Of a stretch of 64,000 nucleotides of DNA, positions 36,138 through 44,531 are shown piece after piece. The position numbers were made by a program, and so were the translations under genes. Position 1 is the first letter of the stretch. Every line of letters begins with the position of its first letter. Below the pieces are notes generated by a model, which had not been told where the DNA came from, made no database searches, and saw nothing but the letters and a program-made list of their open reading frames with translations. This DNA comes from Chromohalobacter canadensis (lineage in GTDB: Bacteria > Pseudomonadota > Gammaproteobacteria > Pseudomonadales > Halomonadaceae): assembly GCF_029544075.1 (NCBI RefSeq), contig NZ_JAJQJH010000001.1, forward strand, positions 620,001-684,000, given 5' to 3'.

Positions 36138-37214
36138 TTGGATGGGACCACTGTAAAAGACGTATCCGCCGAATCGGCCTCGGTGCTGGCGGCTTACCGC
36201 CGGATGGTGGCGTGGCGGATTGCGATCCTCGCGGGGCTGGCGGTGCTGTGCCTGGCCGCCTTCGTGCTGGATCTGGTGACCGGTCCCTCGGCGCTGACGC
36301 TCGACCAGCTCCTGGCCGGCTTGCTCTCGCCCGACGACCTGACAGCGCCTCAACTGGCGATCATCTGGCAGGTACGCATTCCCTATGCGCTGATGGCGTT
36401 GCTGGTGGGGGCCGCACTGTCGCTTGCCGGGGTGGAGATGCAGACCGTTCTCAACAATCCGCTGGCCAGCCCGTTCACGCTGGGGGTCTCGTCGGCGGCG
36501 TCGTTCGGGGCCGCGCTGGCCATCGTGATGGGGATCAGCCTGCCGTTCGTGCCGATGGACTGGATGGTATCGCTCAACGCCTTTCTGTGCGCCCTGGGTT
36601 CGGTGCTGCTGCTTCAGTTGCTGGCACGCTTGCGCGACGCCGGTGTCGAGACCGTGGTGCTGCTGGGGATCGCCCTGGTGTTCGTGTTCAATGCGCTGGT
36701 GGCGTTCGTGCAGTTCGTCTCCTCTCAGGCGGCGCTGCAGCAGTTGGTTTTCTGGAGCATGGGCTCCTTGTCGCGGGCGACCTGGGCCAACGTGACCGTG
36801 CTGGGCGTGGTCCTGCTGGCGGTCACGCCATTCTCGTTTCTCGCCTCCGGTCGGTTGACCTCGCTACGGCTGGGCGAGGACCGTGCCCGGAGCTTCGGCA
36901 TCAATGTGGCGCGGTTGCGCTTCATGTCCCTGTTGCGTGTCAGCGTATTGGCGGCGACCTCCGTCGCCTTCGTCGGGACGATCGGCTTCATTGGCCTCGT
37001 CGGGCCACACATCGCCCGTTTGCTGCTGGGCGAGGATCATCGCTTTCTACTGCCTGCCAGTCTGTTCACCGGGGCGTTGATCATGTCGCTGGCCTCGGCG
37101 GCGAGCAAGGTGCTGGTGCCGGGCGTGCTGCTGCCGGTGGGCATTGTCACGGCCATCGTTGGCGTGCCGGTGTTCCTGTTTCTCATCTTCTGGCGTCCGG
37201 GGAGAAGCGCTTGA
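36138..37214 (+). CDS. FecCD-family ferric-siderophore permease (single subunit)
   Basis: A 358-residue membrane protein with about nine to ten hydrophobic segments. FecCD features include WQVRIPYALMALLVGAALSLAGVEMQ, NNPLASPFTLGVSSAASFG and the EAA-like GTIGFIGLVGPHIARLLLGEDHRFLLPAS. The start is TTG 36138 with AAAGAGG upstream; an in-frame ATG at 36204 would clip the leading cytosolic segment. Enterobactin systems use two permeases (FepD and FepG). Only one is encoded here, so it may act as a homodimer. It overlaps the ATPase gene by 4 bases. Confidence 0.9.
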   Translation: MDGTTVKDVSAESASVLAAYRRMVAWRIAILAGLAVLCLAAFVLDLVTGPSALTLDQLLAGLLSPDDLTAPQLAIIWQVRIPYALMALLVGAALSLAGVEMQTVLNNPLASPFTLGVSSAASFGAALAIVMGISLPFVPMDWMVSLNAFLCALGSVLLLQLLARLRDAGVETVVLLGIALVFVFNALVAFVQFVSSQAALQQLVFWSMGSLSRATWANVTVLGVVLLAVTPFSFLASGRLTSLRLGEDRARSFGINVARLRFMSLLRVSVLAATSVAFVGTIGFIGLVGPHIARLLLGEDHRFLLPASLFTGALIMSLASAASKVLVPGVLLPVGIVTAIVGVPVFLFLIFWRPGRSA

Positions 37215-38026
37215 GCGATGTCGACGATAGGCTGCGGGTCAGCCGGCTGTCCACGGGATACCGTGGGCGCAGGATCATGCAGGAGATCAGCCTGCCGGCG
37301 TTCCATGCCGGTGACGTGACGTCATTGGTGGGGCCCAATGCCGCCGGCAAGAGCACGCTGATGCGCGCGTTGGCCGGGCTGCTGCCGGCGACCGGGTCGG
37401 TCAGGCTGCAGGGCCGCGAGTTGATCGGACGGCCGTTGGTCGAGTGGTCCCGCCGCGTGACGTACATGCCGCAGAGCCTGCCGCAAGGGGTGGCGCTGAA
37501 CGTGCTGGAAAGCGTGATCAGTGCGCTGCGCGCTTCACCCATGGGAGCCACGGCCCCGCAGCGCGCCGCGCTGGAGCGGAGTGCCGTCGAGGTGCTGGAG
37601 CGTGTCGGCATCATCCATCTGGCCATGGAAAGCCTGCAGCATCTTTCCGGCGGCCAGCGTCAGCTCGTCTCGTTGGCCCAGGTGCTGGCACGCGAGCCGC
37701 GCGTGCTACTGCTCGACGAGCCGATCAGCGCACTGGATCTGCAGTATCAGCTACGGGTGATGCGGTTGGTGCACGAGCTGGCCCGCGAGCGCGGCATGAT
37801 CGTGCTGATAGTGCTGCACGACCTGAGCATCGCGGCGCGCTGGTCGGACGGCATCGTGATGCTGTCGCGCGGTGGCGTGGCGGCGACCGGCACACCGGCG
37901 GAGGCCATCACGTCGGAAACCCTGGCCCGCGTCTACGGGGTGAGCGCCAGTGTCGAATGTTGCGCCAAGGGCAGGTTGCAAATCACGATCGAGGATGTGT
38001 TGGATGATGATGCCGCGTTTCGCTGA
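37211..38026 (+). CDS. Ferric-siderophore ABC transporter ATP-binding protein (FepC-like)
   Basis: A 271-residue importer ATPase with fully canonical motifs: Walker A GPNAAGKST, Q-loop MPQSLP, signature LSGGQRQLVSLAQ, Walker B VLLLDEPISALD and switch LHDLSIA. The start is a TTG at 37211 that overlaps the permease stop (TTGA), with GGAGAAG upstream. It contrasts with the degenerate ATPase at 7.5-8.3 kb. Confidence 0.92.
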   Translation: MSDVDDRLRVSRLSTGYRGRRIMQEISLPAFHAGDVTSLVGPNAAGKSTLMRALAGLLPATGSVRLQGRELIGRPLVEWSRRVTYMPQSLPQGVALNVLESVISALRASPMGATAPQRAALERSAVEVLERVGIIHLAMESLQHLSGGQRQLVSLAQVLAREPRVLLLDEPISALDLQYQLRVMRLVHELARERGMIVLIVLHDLSIAARWSDGIVMLSRGGVAATGTPAEAITSETLARVYGVSASVECCAKGRLQITIEDVLDDDAAFR

Positions 38027-38822
38027 CACCCAGACACGAATAGTGCGCGCGATGGCCAACGAGACGCCCTATCGCATTAGTCTGTGGATGCCTCCCGGAC
38101 AGCCGCCGGAGGCAGGCTGGCCGGTCATCTACGTCCTTGATGCCAATGCGCTGTTCGCGACCTTCGTGGAGGCGATTTTGCGTGGCAGCCGCCGTCCGGA
38201 TGCGACGGGCATCGGGGCGGCGGCCGTGGTGGGTATCGCGCATGAGGGAGACGAGCTCTTTGCTACCGAGCGGCGCTATCGAGACTACACCTTCGGCCCC
38301 TCGACGCTGGTGCCGGCATCGCAAGCGGGCGGGGGCGAGGCGTTTCTGACCTTCATCGTTGATCAACTGGCGCCCGGGCTGCGTGAAGAGTTCGCGCTGG
38401 ATGGCGCGAGACAGGTTTTGTTCGGTCATTCGCTGGCCGGCTATTTCGTGCTGTATGCACTGATGGCCCGGCCCGGCGCATTCCGGACCTTCGCCGCGAT
38501 CAGTCCTTCGATCTGGTGGGACGAGGCTGGTCTGCACGAGCGGATGGCCGCGCTGCGGGGCCATGCGGCTCGCGTATTCGTCGCGGTCGGCGAGTGGGAG
38601 GGCGAGGCCGCCCCCTGGCAGCGTCTCGCGCCCGGTTACGAGCAGCTCATGCAGCGGCGCCGGGAGCGCCGGATGATACCCCGGGCGCAGTCGATGGCGC
38701 GGGCGCTAAGTGGCGTTCTGGGCGAGGAGCGGGTGAGATTCCACAACTTCCCCGAAGAGGATCACGCCTCGGTGCTGATGATCGCCATTCAGCGCACGCT
38801 GCGCTTCGCGTTGGCTCCGTGA
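38004..38822 (+). CDS. Siderophore esterase, cytoplasmic (Fes/IroE-like)
   Basis: An alpha/beta-hydrolase of 272 residues with YVLDANALFATFVEA, the nucleophile elbow FGHSLAGYFVLYAL, AISPSIWWDE and a late histidine in FPEEDHASVL. These features place it with the esterase-D/IroE/BesA group that opens tri-serine lactone siderophores. There is no signal peptide, so it likely releases iron in the cytoplasm. Three successive ATGs (38004, 38007, 38010) lie after GAGGA, overlapping the ATPase gene by 23 bases. Confidence 0.82.
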   Translation: MMMPRFADTQTRIVRAMANETPYRISLWMPPGQPPEAGWPVIYVLDANALFATFVEAILRGSRRPDATGIGAAAVVGIAHEGDELFATERRYRDYTFGPSTLVPASQAGGGEAFLTFIVDQLAPGLREEFALDGARQVLFGHSLAGYFVLYALMARPGAFRTFAAISPSIWWDEAGLHERMAALRGHAARVFVAVGEWEGEAAPWQRLAPGYEQLMQRRRERRMIPRAQSMARALSGVLGEERVRFHNFPEEDHASVLMIAIQRTLRFALAP

Positions 38823-38855
38823 TGGGGCCGTTCAATATTGTCGCGGTACTGCGTT

Positions 38856-39806
38856 ATGACGTCTAATGCATTGCGTTTTTGGATCTGCAACTGCCTGTTT
38901 TGGACAGCCGTCTTGCAGGCGACCTGGGCGGCTGCCCAGGCGCCGAGCGTGACCGCCGATTCCGTGACGCAGCCTGTGGTCCTGCCGGATAGTCAACAAT
39001 GGGTCATGCATGGCGATGCCACGGGACGCGACTACCTCGTTCAGGTCTCCGTGCCCGACGCATCGCCGCCAGCCGGCGGCTATCCGGTACTCTACGTGCT
39101 CGATGGCAATGCGCGCTTTCCGCTGGTGGTGATGGGGCGCGACAGCCTGACGCTGCGGGGGCCGGACGGTGACACCAGCCCCTGGCTGATCGTCGGCATT
39201 GGTTATCCCGATACCCGTCGTTTCAACGGTTCCGCACGCAGCGAAGATTACACACCGGCAGTATCGAACATGCCGGCGGTCGATTCGCGGGGCCGGCCCG
39301 TGGGCGGCGCGGAGCATTTCCAGGATTTTCTTCAGAACCAATTGTTGCCGCGGATCGCTGATCGGTTTGAGGTCGATGCCTCGCGTCGAGCACTGCTGGG
39401 GCACTCCTACGGTGGTCTGTTCGCGTTGTACACCGCACTGACCCGGCCGCCGCTGTTCAGCAATTACATCGCTATCAGCCCGTCGCTGTGGTGGGGCAAT
39501 GGCTTCCTGTATGAGTTGCCCTCGGTGCCGGGCGGCGTAAAAGCTCGTGTCTTGCTGGGCGCCGGCGCTCAGGAACGGGGACGCAGGCCGGCATTCGCGC
39601 AGAGATCCGGTGTCCGGTCCAACGCTTTGCCGGCGATGTGCGACAATGTCGCTTGCTTTGCTCAATGGCTGAAGTCGCACCATCCTCATTGGGTCGTCAA
39701 GCACCAGACGTTCACTGGCTCCGACCATGGTAATGTCATGTGGCCGGCGGTGCGGGCGCTATGGCGATTTCTGGACAAAAGTCGGCTTGACAAATCGGAA
39801 CAGTAG
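38856..39806 (+). CDS. Siderophore esterase, exported (IroE-like)
   Basis: A second esterase of the same family, 316 residues, with an N-terminal signal or anchor segment (FWICNCLFWTAVLQATWAAAQA). The catalytic region shows YVLDGNARFPLVV, LGHSYGGLFALYTAL, AISPSLWWGN and GSDHGNVMWPA. IroE of Gram-negatives is a periplasmic esterase that linearises salmochelins. The pair here could therefore act on either side of the inner membrane. ATG 38856 was preferred over TTG 38838. Confidence 0.82.
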   Translation: MTSNALRFWICNCLFWTAVLQATWAAAQAPSVTADSVTQPVVLPDSQQWVMHGDATGRDYLVQVSVPDASPPAGGYPVLYVLDGNARFPLVVMGRDSLTLRGPDGDTSPWLIVGIGYPDTRRFNGSARSEDYTPAVSNMPAVDSRGRPVGGAEHFQDFLQNQLLPRIADRFEVDASRRALLGHSYGGLFALYTALTRPPLFSNYIAISPSLWWGNGFLYELPSVPGGVKARVLLGAGAQERGRRPAFAQRSGVRSNALPAMCDNVACFAQWLKSHHPHWVVKHQTFTGSDHGNVMWPAVRALWRFLDKSRLDKSEQ

Positions 39807-39874
39807 CATGGCGGCGGTAAGACTTGGATTGGATCAAACTCATGGATATGTTTCGATTCGCTGGGGGTGATTGA

Positions 39875-40921
39875 ATGGCGTCTTCACGAAGGGCGAAGTT
39901 TTCCGGTTTCATGCCGCCGCACGTGCTCGATCGAATCGCGCTGCAGGGTACCGAGCGCCAGCGGCGTTGTGCTCAGCAGACGTTGCAGGCCGACCAGTGG
40001 TTCCGTCTACGCGCCTCGCCGCCGCCAGTGCGCGACGCGGCGCGGGCCGTCGCCGGGCGGGCCGACCGCCGCATCCATTCCGCCGACCACGAACAGACGC
40101 TGCCCGGCCGTCTGGTGCGGGAAGAAGGCCAGGCCGCGCATGGGGATGCGGCCGTCGACGAGGCCTATGAGTGGCTGGGTGCGACCTACCGGTTCTACTG
40201 GGAGGTCTTCGGGCGCGACTCCATCGACGATCGAGGCATGCCGCTGATCGGCAGCGTGCATTACGGCCGCGATTACGACAACGCCTTCTGGAACGGTGCG
40301 CAGATGGTCTTCGGTGACGGCGACGGCGACCTGTTTCGGCGCTTCACGGCGGCGCCGGAAGTCGTCGCGCACGAATTGACTCACGGCGTGATAGAGCGCG
40401 ATGTCGGCCTGATTTATGCCAATCAGGCCGGGGCGATCAACGAGTCGCTGGCCGATGTGTTCGGGGTGCTGGTCAAGCAGTACCATACAGGTCAATCGCC
40501 CCAGGCGGCCGATTGGCTCATCGGCGCGGCGCTATTGACCGACCAGGTGCAAGGTCGGGCGTTACGCTCCATGCAGGCGCCGGGAACGGCATATGATGAC
40601 CCCGTGTTGGGGCGTGATCCGCAGCCGGGCCACATGCGCGATTTCGTCGACACGCAAGCCGACAATGGTGGCGTGCATATCAATTCAGGTATTCCCAATC
40701 GTGCGTTTTACCTTGCCGCGGTGGCCCTCGAGTCACCTGCGTGGGAAAGCGTGGGGCCGGTATGGTACGCAGCGATGCGCGACGCGGGATTGAGTCGAGA
40801 AGCGGATTTCGCGGCCTTCGCCGCCCTGACGCTCGATCACGCCGAGCGCCTGCATGGGCTCGAGAGCCGCGAGCACCGCGCGGTGGATGAGGCCTGGCGC
40901 GAGGTGGGCGTCATCTCATGA
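39875..40921 (+). CDS. Protealysin-like M4 metalloprotease
   Basis: A 348-residue thermolysin-family protease without a signal peptide, as in protealysin. The short N-terminal propeptide carries FMPPHVLDRIA, matching the PPxxL..I motif of this group. Zinc ligands are H166 and H170 in HELTH with E190 in NESLADVFG; the acid-stabilising histidine is in GGVHINSGIPNRAFY. The gene overlaps the following emfourin-like gene (ATGA), a known operon arrangement in Serratia and relatives. Protealysins act intracellularly or after non-classical release. Confidence 0.92.
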   Translation: MASSRRAKFSGFMPPHVLDRIALQGTERQRRCAQQTLQADQWFRLRASPPPVRDAARAVAGRADRRIHSADHEQTLPGRLVREEGQAAHGDAAVDEAYEWLGATYRFYWEVFGRDSIDDRGMPLIGSVHYGRDYDNAFWNGAQMVFGDGDGDLFRRFTAAPEVVAHELTHGVIERDVGLIYANQAGAINESLADVFGVLVKQYHTGQSPQAADWLIGAALLTDQVQGRALRSMQAPGTAYDDPVLGRDPQPGHMRDFVDTQADNGGVHINSGIPNRAFYLAAVALESPAWESVGPVWYAAMRDAGLSREADFAAFAALTLDHAERLHGLESREHRAVDEAWREVGVIS

Positions 40922-41271
40922 GTGACACCGACGAGCTGCCTGTACTGTCGGGTGATACGCGCCTGGCGGTCACGCGAGAGGGCGGTTTCGCGTATCTACC
41001 GGGATTGGCCGCGCCGCGTGAGATCGATTGCGATCAGCTGACGACCTTGCAGTGGGCACACCTAGATGCGGGGTTGCGATCCCTGGCGGCACTGCCCGAG
41101 GCGGAGCGTAGCTCGCCCGACGGTCGTTTTTTCCGTCTCACTCTTTCCTCGCGCCGTACCGGGCAGCCACATTGGCAGCGCTGTCTCGACGAGCCGCATG
41201 CCCCGGCGTGGCTGGTGCGTCTATGGCGAGACGGTCATACGGCGCTCGATGAGGAGGCGTCTTCACCGTGA
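40918..41271 (+). CDS. Emfourin-like inhibitor of the M4 protease
   Basis: A 117-residue protein with LAVTREGGFAYLPGLAAPREIDCDQL and a later FFRLTLSSRRTGQPHWQRCLDEPHAPAWLVRL, resembling emfourin (M4in), the proteinaceous inhibitor co-encoded with protealysin. The ATG overlaps the protease TGA. Assignment rests on this resemblance and the operon position. No signal peptide is visible, so both partners would meet in the cytoplasm. Confidence 0.78.
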   Translation: MSDTDELPVLSGDTRLAVTREGGFAYLPGLAAPREIDCDQLTTLQWAHLDAGLRSLAALPEAERSSPDGRFFRLTLSSRRTGQPHWQRCLDEPHAPAWLVRLWRDGHTALDEEASSP

Positions 41272-41278
41272 GCGGCGG

Positions 41279-41329
41279 TTGACAGCCATGCGTGCAGCTG
41301 TTTAGTTAGCTATATGACGATCTTCGACA
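41279..41329 (+). promoter_or_regulatory. Probable leuA promoter
   Basis: A perfect -35 hexamer TTGACA (41279-41284) starts 8 bases after the emfourin stop, with weaker AT-rich candidates for -10 (TTAGTT about 17 bases later). The leader peptide begins 45 bases downstream of the hexamer. Confidence 0.5.
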
Positions 41330-41373
41330 TGCGACTACTACGTTTAGACCCACGACTTACCATCGGCCTATGA
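41329..41373 (+). CDS. Leucine leader peptide of leuA (attenuation)
   Basis: A 14-residue frame, MRLLRLDPRLTIGL, contains five leucines read from CTA, CTA, TTA, CTT and CTA. CTA and TTA are rare in this GC-rich genome. It lies downstream of a TTGACA promoter element and 287 bases before leuA, with a strong hairpin between. This is the classic layout of leucine-controlled transcription attenuation. The ribosome-binding site is weak. Confidence 0.72.
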   Translation: MRLLRLDPRLTIGL

Positions 41374-41556
41374 GCCGGCGGATGCCTTGTGCATCGTCAC
41401 CCTCTCGGTCTAACGAAGCCCAGTCCAAAGAAGAAAATGTCAGCCATGTCGAATACCGCCGCTCTCCCCCCGACCTTCCCGAATGCTTTTCGCCCCGTTG
41501 TCGGGCGCTCTTCGGTCCGCGATGAAGATCGCGCGCCGAGGCGCCATGTCGCTGCC

Positions 41557-41597
41557 GACGCCCCGTGGTGCTTATCCGCTGCGGGGCGTCATCGTGT
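41557..41597 (+). terminator. Attenuator-like hairpin in the leuA leader
   Basis: A perfect 9-bp stem, GACGCCCCG (41557-41565) and CGGGGCGTC (41582-41590), is followed by ATCGTGTTT. Smaller hairpins precede it (for example CGCGAT-GAAG-ATCGCG, 41518-41533), giving possible alternative folds. The T-run is weak. The rest of 41374-41659 has no convincing gene. Confidence 0.55.
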
Positions 41598-41659
41598 TTC
41601 AGGCCGGGGAAGTGCTTTCCGATTCCTGTAATTTGAACATCGCAGAAGGAGATAACGCC

Positions 41660-43375
41660 ATGATGCTCAAGGATCCCTCCACCAAATACCGCCCCTTCGA
41701 GGCCGTCGACCTGCCCGATCGCCAATGGCCGGCGCAGCGGATCACGCATCCGCCCGTGTGGTGCAGCGTGGACATGCGCGACGGCAACCAGGCGCTGATC
41801 GATCCTATGGATCTCGAGCGCAAACGGCGCTTCTTTGATCTGTTGGTCAAGACCGGCTTCAAGCAGATCGAGGTCGGCTTCCCCTCGGCCTCGCAGATCG
41901 ATTTCGACTACGTGCGTGAGCTGATCGAAGACGACGCGATCCCCGATGACGTCACCATCCAGGTTCTTACTCAGGCGCGGCCGCACCTCATCGAGCGCAC
42001 CTTCGAGGCGTTGGAAGGCGTCAAGCGCGCTATCGTGCACGTCTACAATGCCACCGATCCGGTCTTCCGTCGGGTAGTATTCGGCGTCGATAAGTCACAA
42101 TGCATCCAGATCGCCAAGGACGCCACGGCGCAGATCAAGGACATGATGGCGGCTCGCCCGCAAACCGACTGGACCTTCCAGTATTCGCCGGAGCTCTTTA
42201 CCTCGACAGAGCTGGACTTCGCCGTGGACATCGTCGACGCGGTCAGCGAGGTCTACGGACCGACGTCGGCCAAGCCGATGATTGTCAATCTGCCGGCAAC
42301 CGTGGAAATCGCCACGCCCAACCATTATGCCGACCAGATCGAATGGTTCTGCCGTCACGTCGCGCGGCGCGATAGCCTGGTGGTGAGCGTGCATCCGCAC
42401 AACGATCGTGGCACCGGCGTGGCGGCGGCTGAGCTGGCGATGATGGCCGGCGCCGATCGCGTAGAAGGCACGCTGTTCGGCAATGGCGAGCGCACCGGCA
42501 ACGTGGATATCGTCACACTGGCGATGAACATGTACACCCAAGGCGTGCATCCTAAGCTCGACTTTTCCAATATCACGCCGCTGATGCGTGAGGTCGAACA
42601 CTGCAACCAGCTGCCGGTGCATCCGCGCCATCCCTATGTCGGTGACCTGGTATTCACGGCCTTTGCCGGATCACACCAGGACGCCATCAAGAAGGGCATG
42701 GCTGAACGCCGCGACAATCCCGAAAGTCCCTGGGGCGTGCCGTACCTGCCTATCGACCCGCTCGACGTGGGGCGCTCCTACGAGGCGGTGATCCGCGTCA
42801 ACAGTCAGTCGGGCAAGGGCGGGGTATCCTACCTGCTCGAGCAGGAGCACGGCATCGAGTTGCCGCGTCGCCTGTCCATCGAGTTCAGCCAGGTGGTGCA
42901 GACGGTGGCCGAGCGCACCGGGCGCGAGATCACATCAGAAATGATCTATCGCACCTTCGAGGACGAATACCTCACCAGCCGCGATCCTTACGCGCTGATC
43001 AATCATCGCTTGAGTTCGGATGACGATAGCCCCCGCGTGCGTCTCGACGCCCAGATCGATGAACAGGGCGAGCGTCGCCATGTCACCGGAGAGGGTAACG
43101 GCCCTCTGGCGTCCTTCATCAAGGCTCTGGCGGCGCATGGACTGGATGTCGAGATCATCGACTATCATGAGCATTCGCGCGGCCAGGGTGCCGATGCCGA
43201 AGCGGTGGCCTATGTCGAGGTGCGTGTCGAGCAGACGCCGATATTCGGGGTCGGTATCGACGAGAGCATCACTAGCGCTTCCATGAAGGCGGTACTCGGT
43301 GCGTTGAACCGTCATTGGCGTACCCAGCAGGCGCCGGCGCCCAACGTCACCGCCGAGACGCTTGGCGAGGCCTGA
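41660..43375 (+). CDS. leuA: 2-isopropylmalate synthase (LeuA type 2)
   Basis: First committed step of leucine synthesis: acetyl-CoA plus 2-oxoisovalerate. The 571-residue protein has the catalytic [13 protein letters not shown], the metal-binding [24 protein letters not shown] and a C-terminal LeuA allosteric domain (from about residue 440). AGAAGGAGATAA precedes the ATG pair at 41660 and 41663. The upstream extension of the frame lies in the leader and lacks family resemblance. Expression is probably controlled by the leader peptide and attenuator. Confidence 0.95.
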   Translation: MMLKDPSTKYRPFEAVDLPDRQWPAQRITHPPVWCSVDMRDGNQALIDPMDLERKRRFFDLLVKTGFKQIEVGFPSASQIDFDYVRELIEDDAIPDDVTIQVLTQARPHLIERTFEALEGVKRAIVHVYNATDPVFRRVVFGVDKSQCIQIAKDATAQIKDMMAARPQTDWTFQYSPELFTSTELDFAVDIVDAVSEVYGPTSAKPMIVNLPATVEIATPNHYADQIEWFCRHVARRDSLVVSVHPHNDRGTGVAAAELAMMAGADRVEGTLFGNGERTGNVDIVTLAMNMYTQGVHPKLDFSNITPLMREVEHCNQLPVHPRHPYVGDLVFTAFAGSHQDAIKKGMAERRDNPESPWGVPYLPIDPLDVGRSYEAVIRVNSQSGKGGVSYLLEQEHGIELPRRLSIEFSQVVQTVAERTGREITSEMIYRTFEDEYLTSRDPYALINHRLSSDDDSPRVRLDAQIDEQGERRHVTGEGNGPLASFIKALAAHGLDVEIIDYHEHSRGQGADAEAVAYVEVRVEQTPIFGVGIDESITSASMKAVLGALNRHWRTQQAPAPNVTAETLGEA

Positions 43376-43382
43376 GGACGCC

Positions 43383-43844
43383 ATGAGCATGCGTCGCCGC
43401 GCGATCCTCCTCGGCCTGACGTTCGCGGCGGCGGTACTCGTGTTGGCCGGGGCATTGGCGGTCCTGGCGCCATCGGTTTCGGCACCGTCGGCTGGCGAGG
43501 GCGCGCGCTCGGGCGTCGTGACGCTGCGCGAGGCCTACCAGGAGCACCACAGTGGGCTTCAGGTCGAGGCACGCGGCGAGGTGGTGCGCGTGCTGCCGGA
43601 TGACAATGAAGGTAGCCGCCATCAGCGCTTCATCCTGCGCCTGTCGAGCGGCCAGACCGTACTCATCGCGCACAACATAGATCTGGCGCCCCGGCTCGAG
43701 GGGCTGCGCGTTGGGGACACGGTGGGCTTCTTCGGTGAATACGAATGGAACCCTGAGGGCGGTGTCGTGCACTGGACGCATCGCGACCCCGGCGGCGATC
43801 ATCTCGACGGCTGGTTGGAATATCGCGGGCAGCGCTATCGATGA
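43383..43844 (+). CDS. DUF3465 family protein, membrane-anchored or exported
   Basis: A 153-residue protein with an N-terminal hydrophobic segment (AILLGLTFAAAVLVLAGAL), then a compact domain. The domain has VEARGEVVRVLPDDNEGSRHQRFILRL, HNIDLAPRLEGLRVGD and FFGEYEWNPEGGVVHWTHRDP, characteristic of DUF3465. The function of the family is unknown; the fold looks OB-like. It starts 7 bases after the leuA stop with GAGGA upstream, so it may be co-transcribed with leuA. Confidence 0.82.
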   Translation: MSMRRRAILLGLTFAAAVLVLAGALAVLAPSVSAPSAGEGARSGVVTLREAYQEHHSGLQVEARGEVVRVLPDDNEGSRHQRFILRLSSGQTVLIAHNIDLAPRLEGLRVGDTVGFFGEYEWNPEGGVVHWTHRDPGGDHLDGWLEYRGQRYR

Positions 43845-43906
43845 GTCTTATTTAGATATACACATTCAGACACGCACGTTCGGGCACGAATCCTAAGGAG
43901 GTCAGC

Positions 43907-44500
43907 ATGACCGAGAGCACGCCCTTTCAGCGCGCGCAGGCGGCTATGGATGCCGCCCATGCTGAGGATCCTAAGCGCGAGGCGACGGAGGGAGACGGCG
44001 AACGGCCCGCCGAGCTGCTCTATGCGCAGCGCATGAGCGACTGGCTGGCGCGGGTCGCTCCGGAGGCCTCGGAACCGTTGCAACTAGCGGTGCGCGCCCA
44101 GCATCTGCGGCGCTGGGAAGTACCGCGCGACGACTACCCGCGCGATCGTCCCGGCTATCTAGCCTGGCGACGCGATCTAGGACGCCGCCAAGCGGCGTTG
44201 GCCGAGACGATCGTACGCGAGGCAGGTTACGACGAAGCGGCGGTGGAGCATGTCGGTGCCTTGATCCGCAAGGAGAACCTCAAACGTGACGCGGACACCC
44301 AAGCGCTGGAAGACACCGCTTGCCTGGTCTTCATGGCGCATTATTTCAGCGATTTCGCACGCGAGCATGATGACGACAAGCTGGTGCGCATCGTTGCCAA
44401 GACCTGGCGCAAGATGTCCCCGCGTGGGCACGAGCTGGCATCAGCGCTGACGCTGCCCGAGCGGGAACGCGAGATCGTGGCGCGCGCCCTGTCGGCGTGA
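43907..44500 (+). CDS. DUF4202 family protein
   Basis: A 197-residue soluble protein of the DUF4202 family, of unknown function. Conserved-looking histidine and acidic segments are AVRAQHLRRWEVPRDDYPRDRPGYLAWR, HVGALIRKENLKRDADTQALEDTACLVFMAHYF and KTWRKMSPRGHELA. They suggest an HD-like helical metal-binding fold. AAGGAGGT is well placed before the ATG. It converges with epmB. Confidence 0.8.
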   Translation: MTESTPFQRAQAAMDAAHAEDPKREATEGDGERPAELLYAQRMSDWLARVAPEASEPLQLAVRAQHLRRWEVPRDDYPRDRPGYLAWRRDLGRRQAALAETIVREAGYDEAAVEHVGALIRKENLKRDADTQALEDTACLVFMAHYFSDFAREHDDDKLVRIVAKTWRKMSPRGHELASALTLPEREREIVARALSA

Positions 44501-44531
44501 GACCGGTTGGTCGTCGGCAACCGTGAGCGAC

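Noticed and set aside
36212..37210. Long 5' extension of the FepC-like ATPase frame through the permease gene
   Set aside because: The extension is out of frame with a clear FecCD permease and shows no ABC ATPase sequence; the TTG at 37211 with a good ribosome-binding site is the start.
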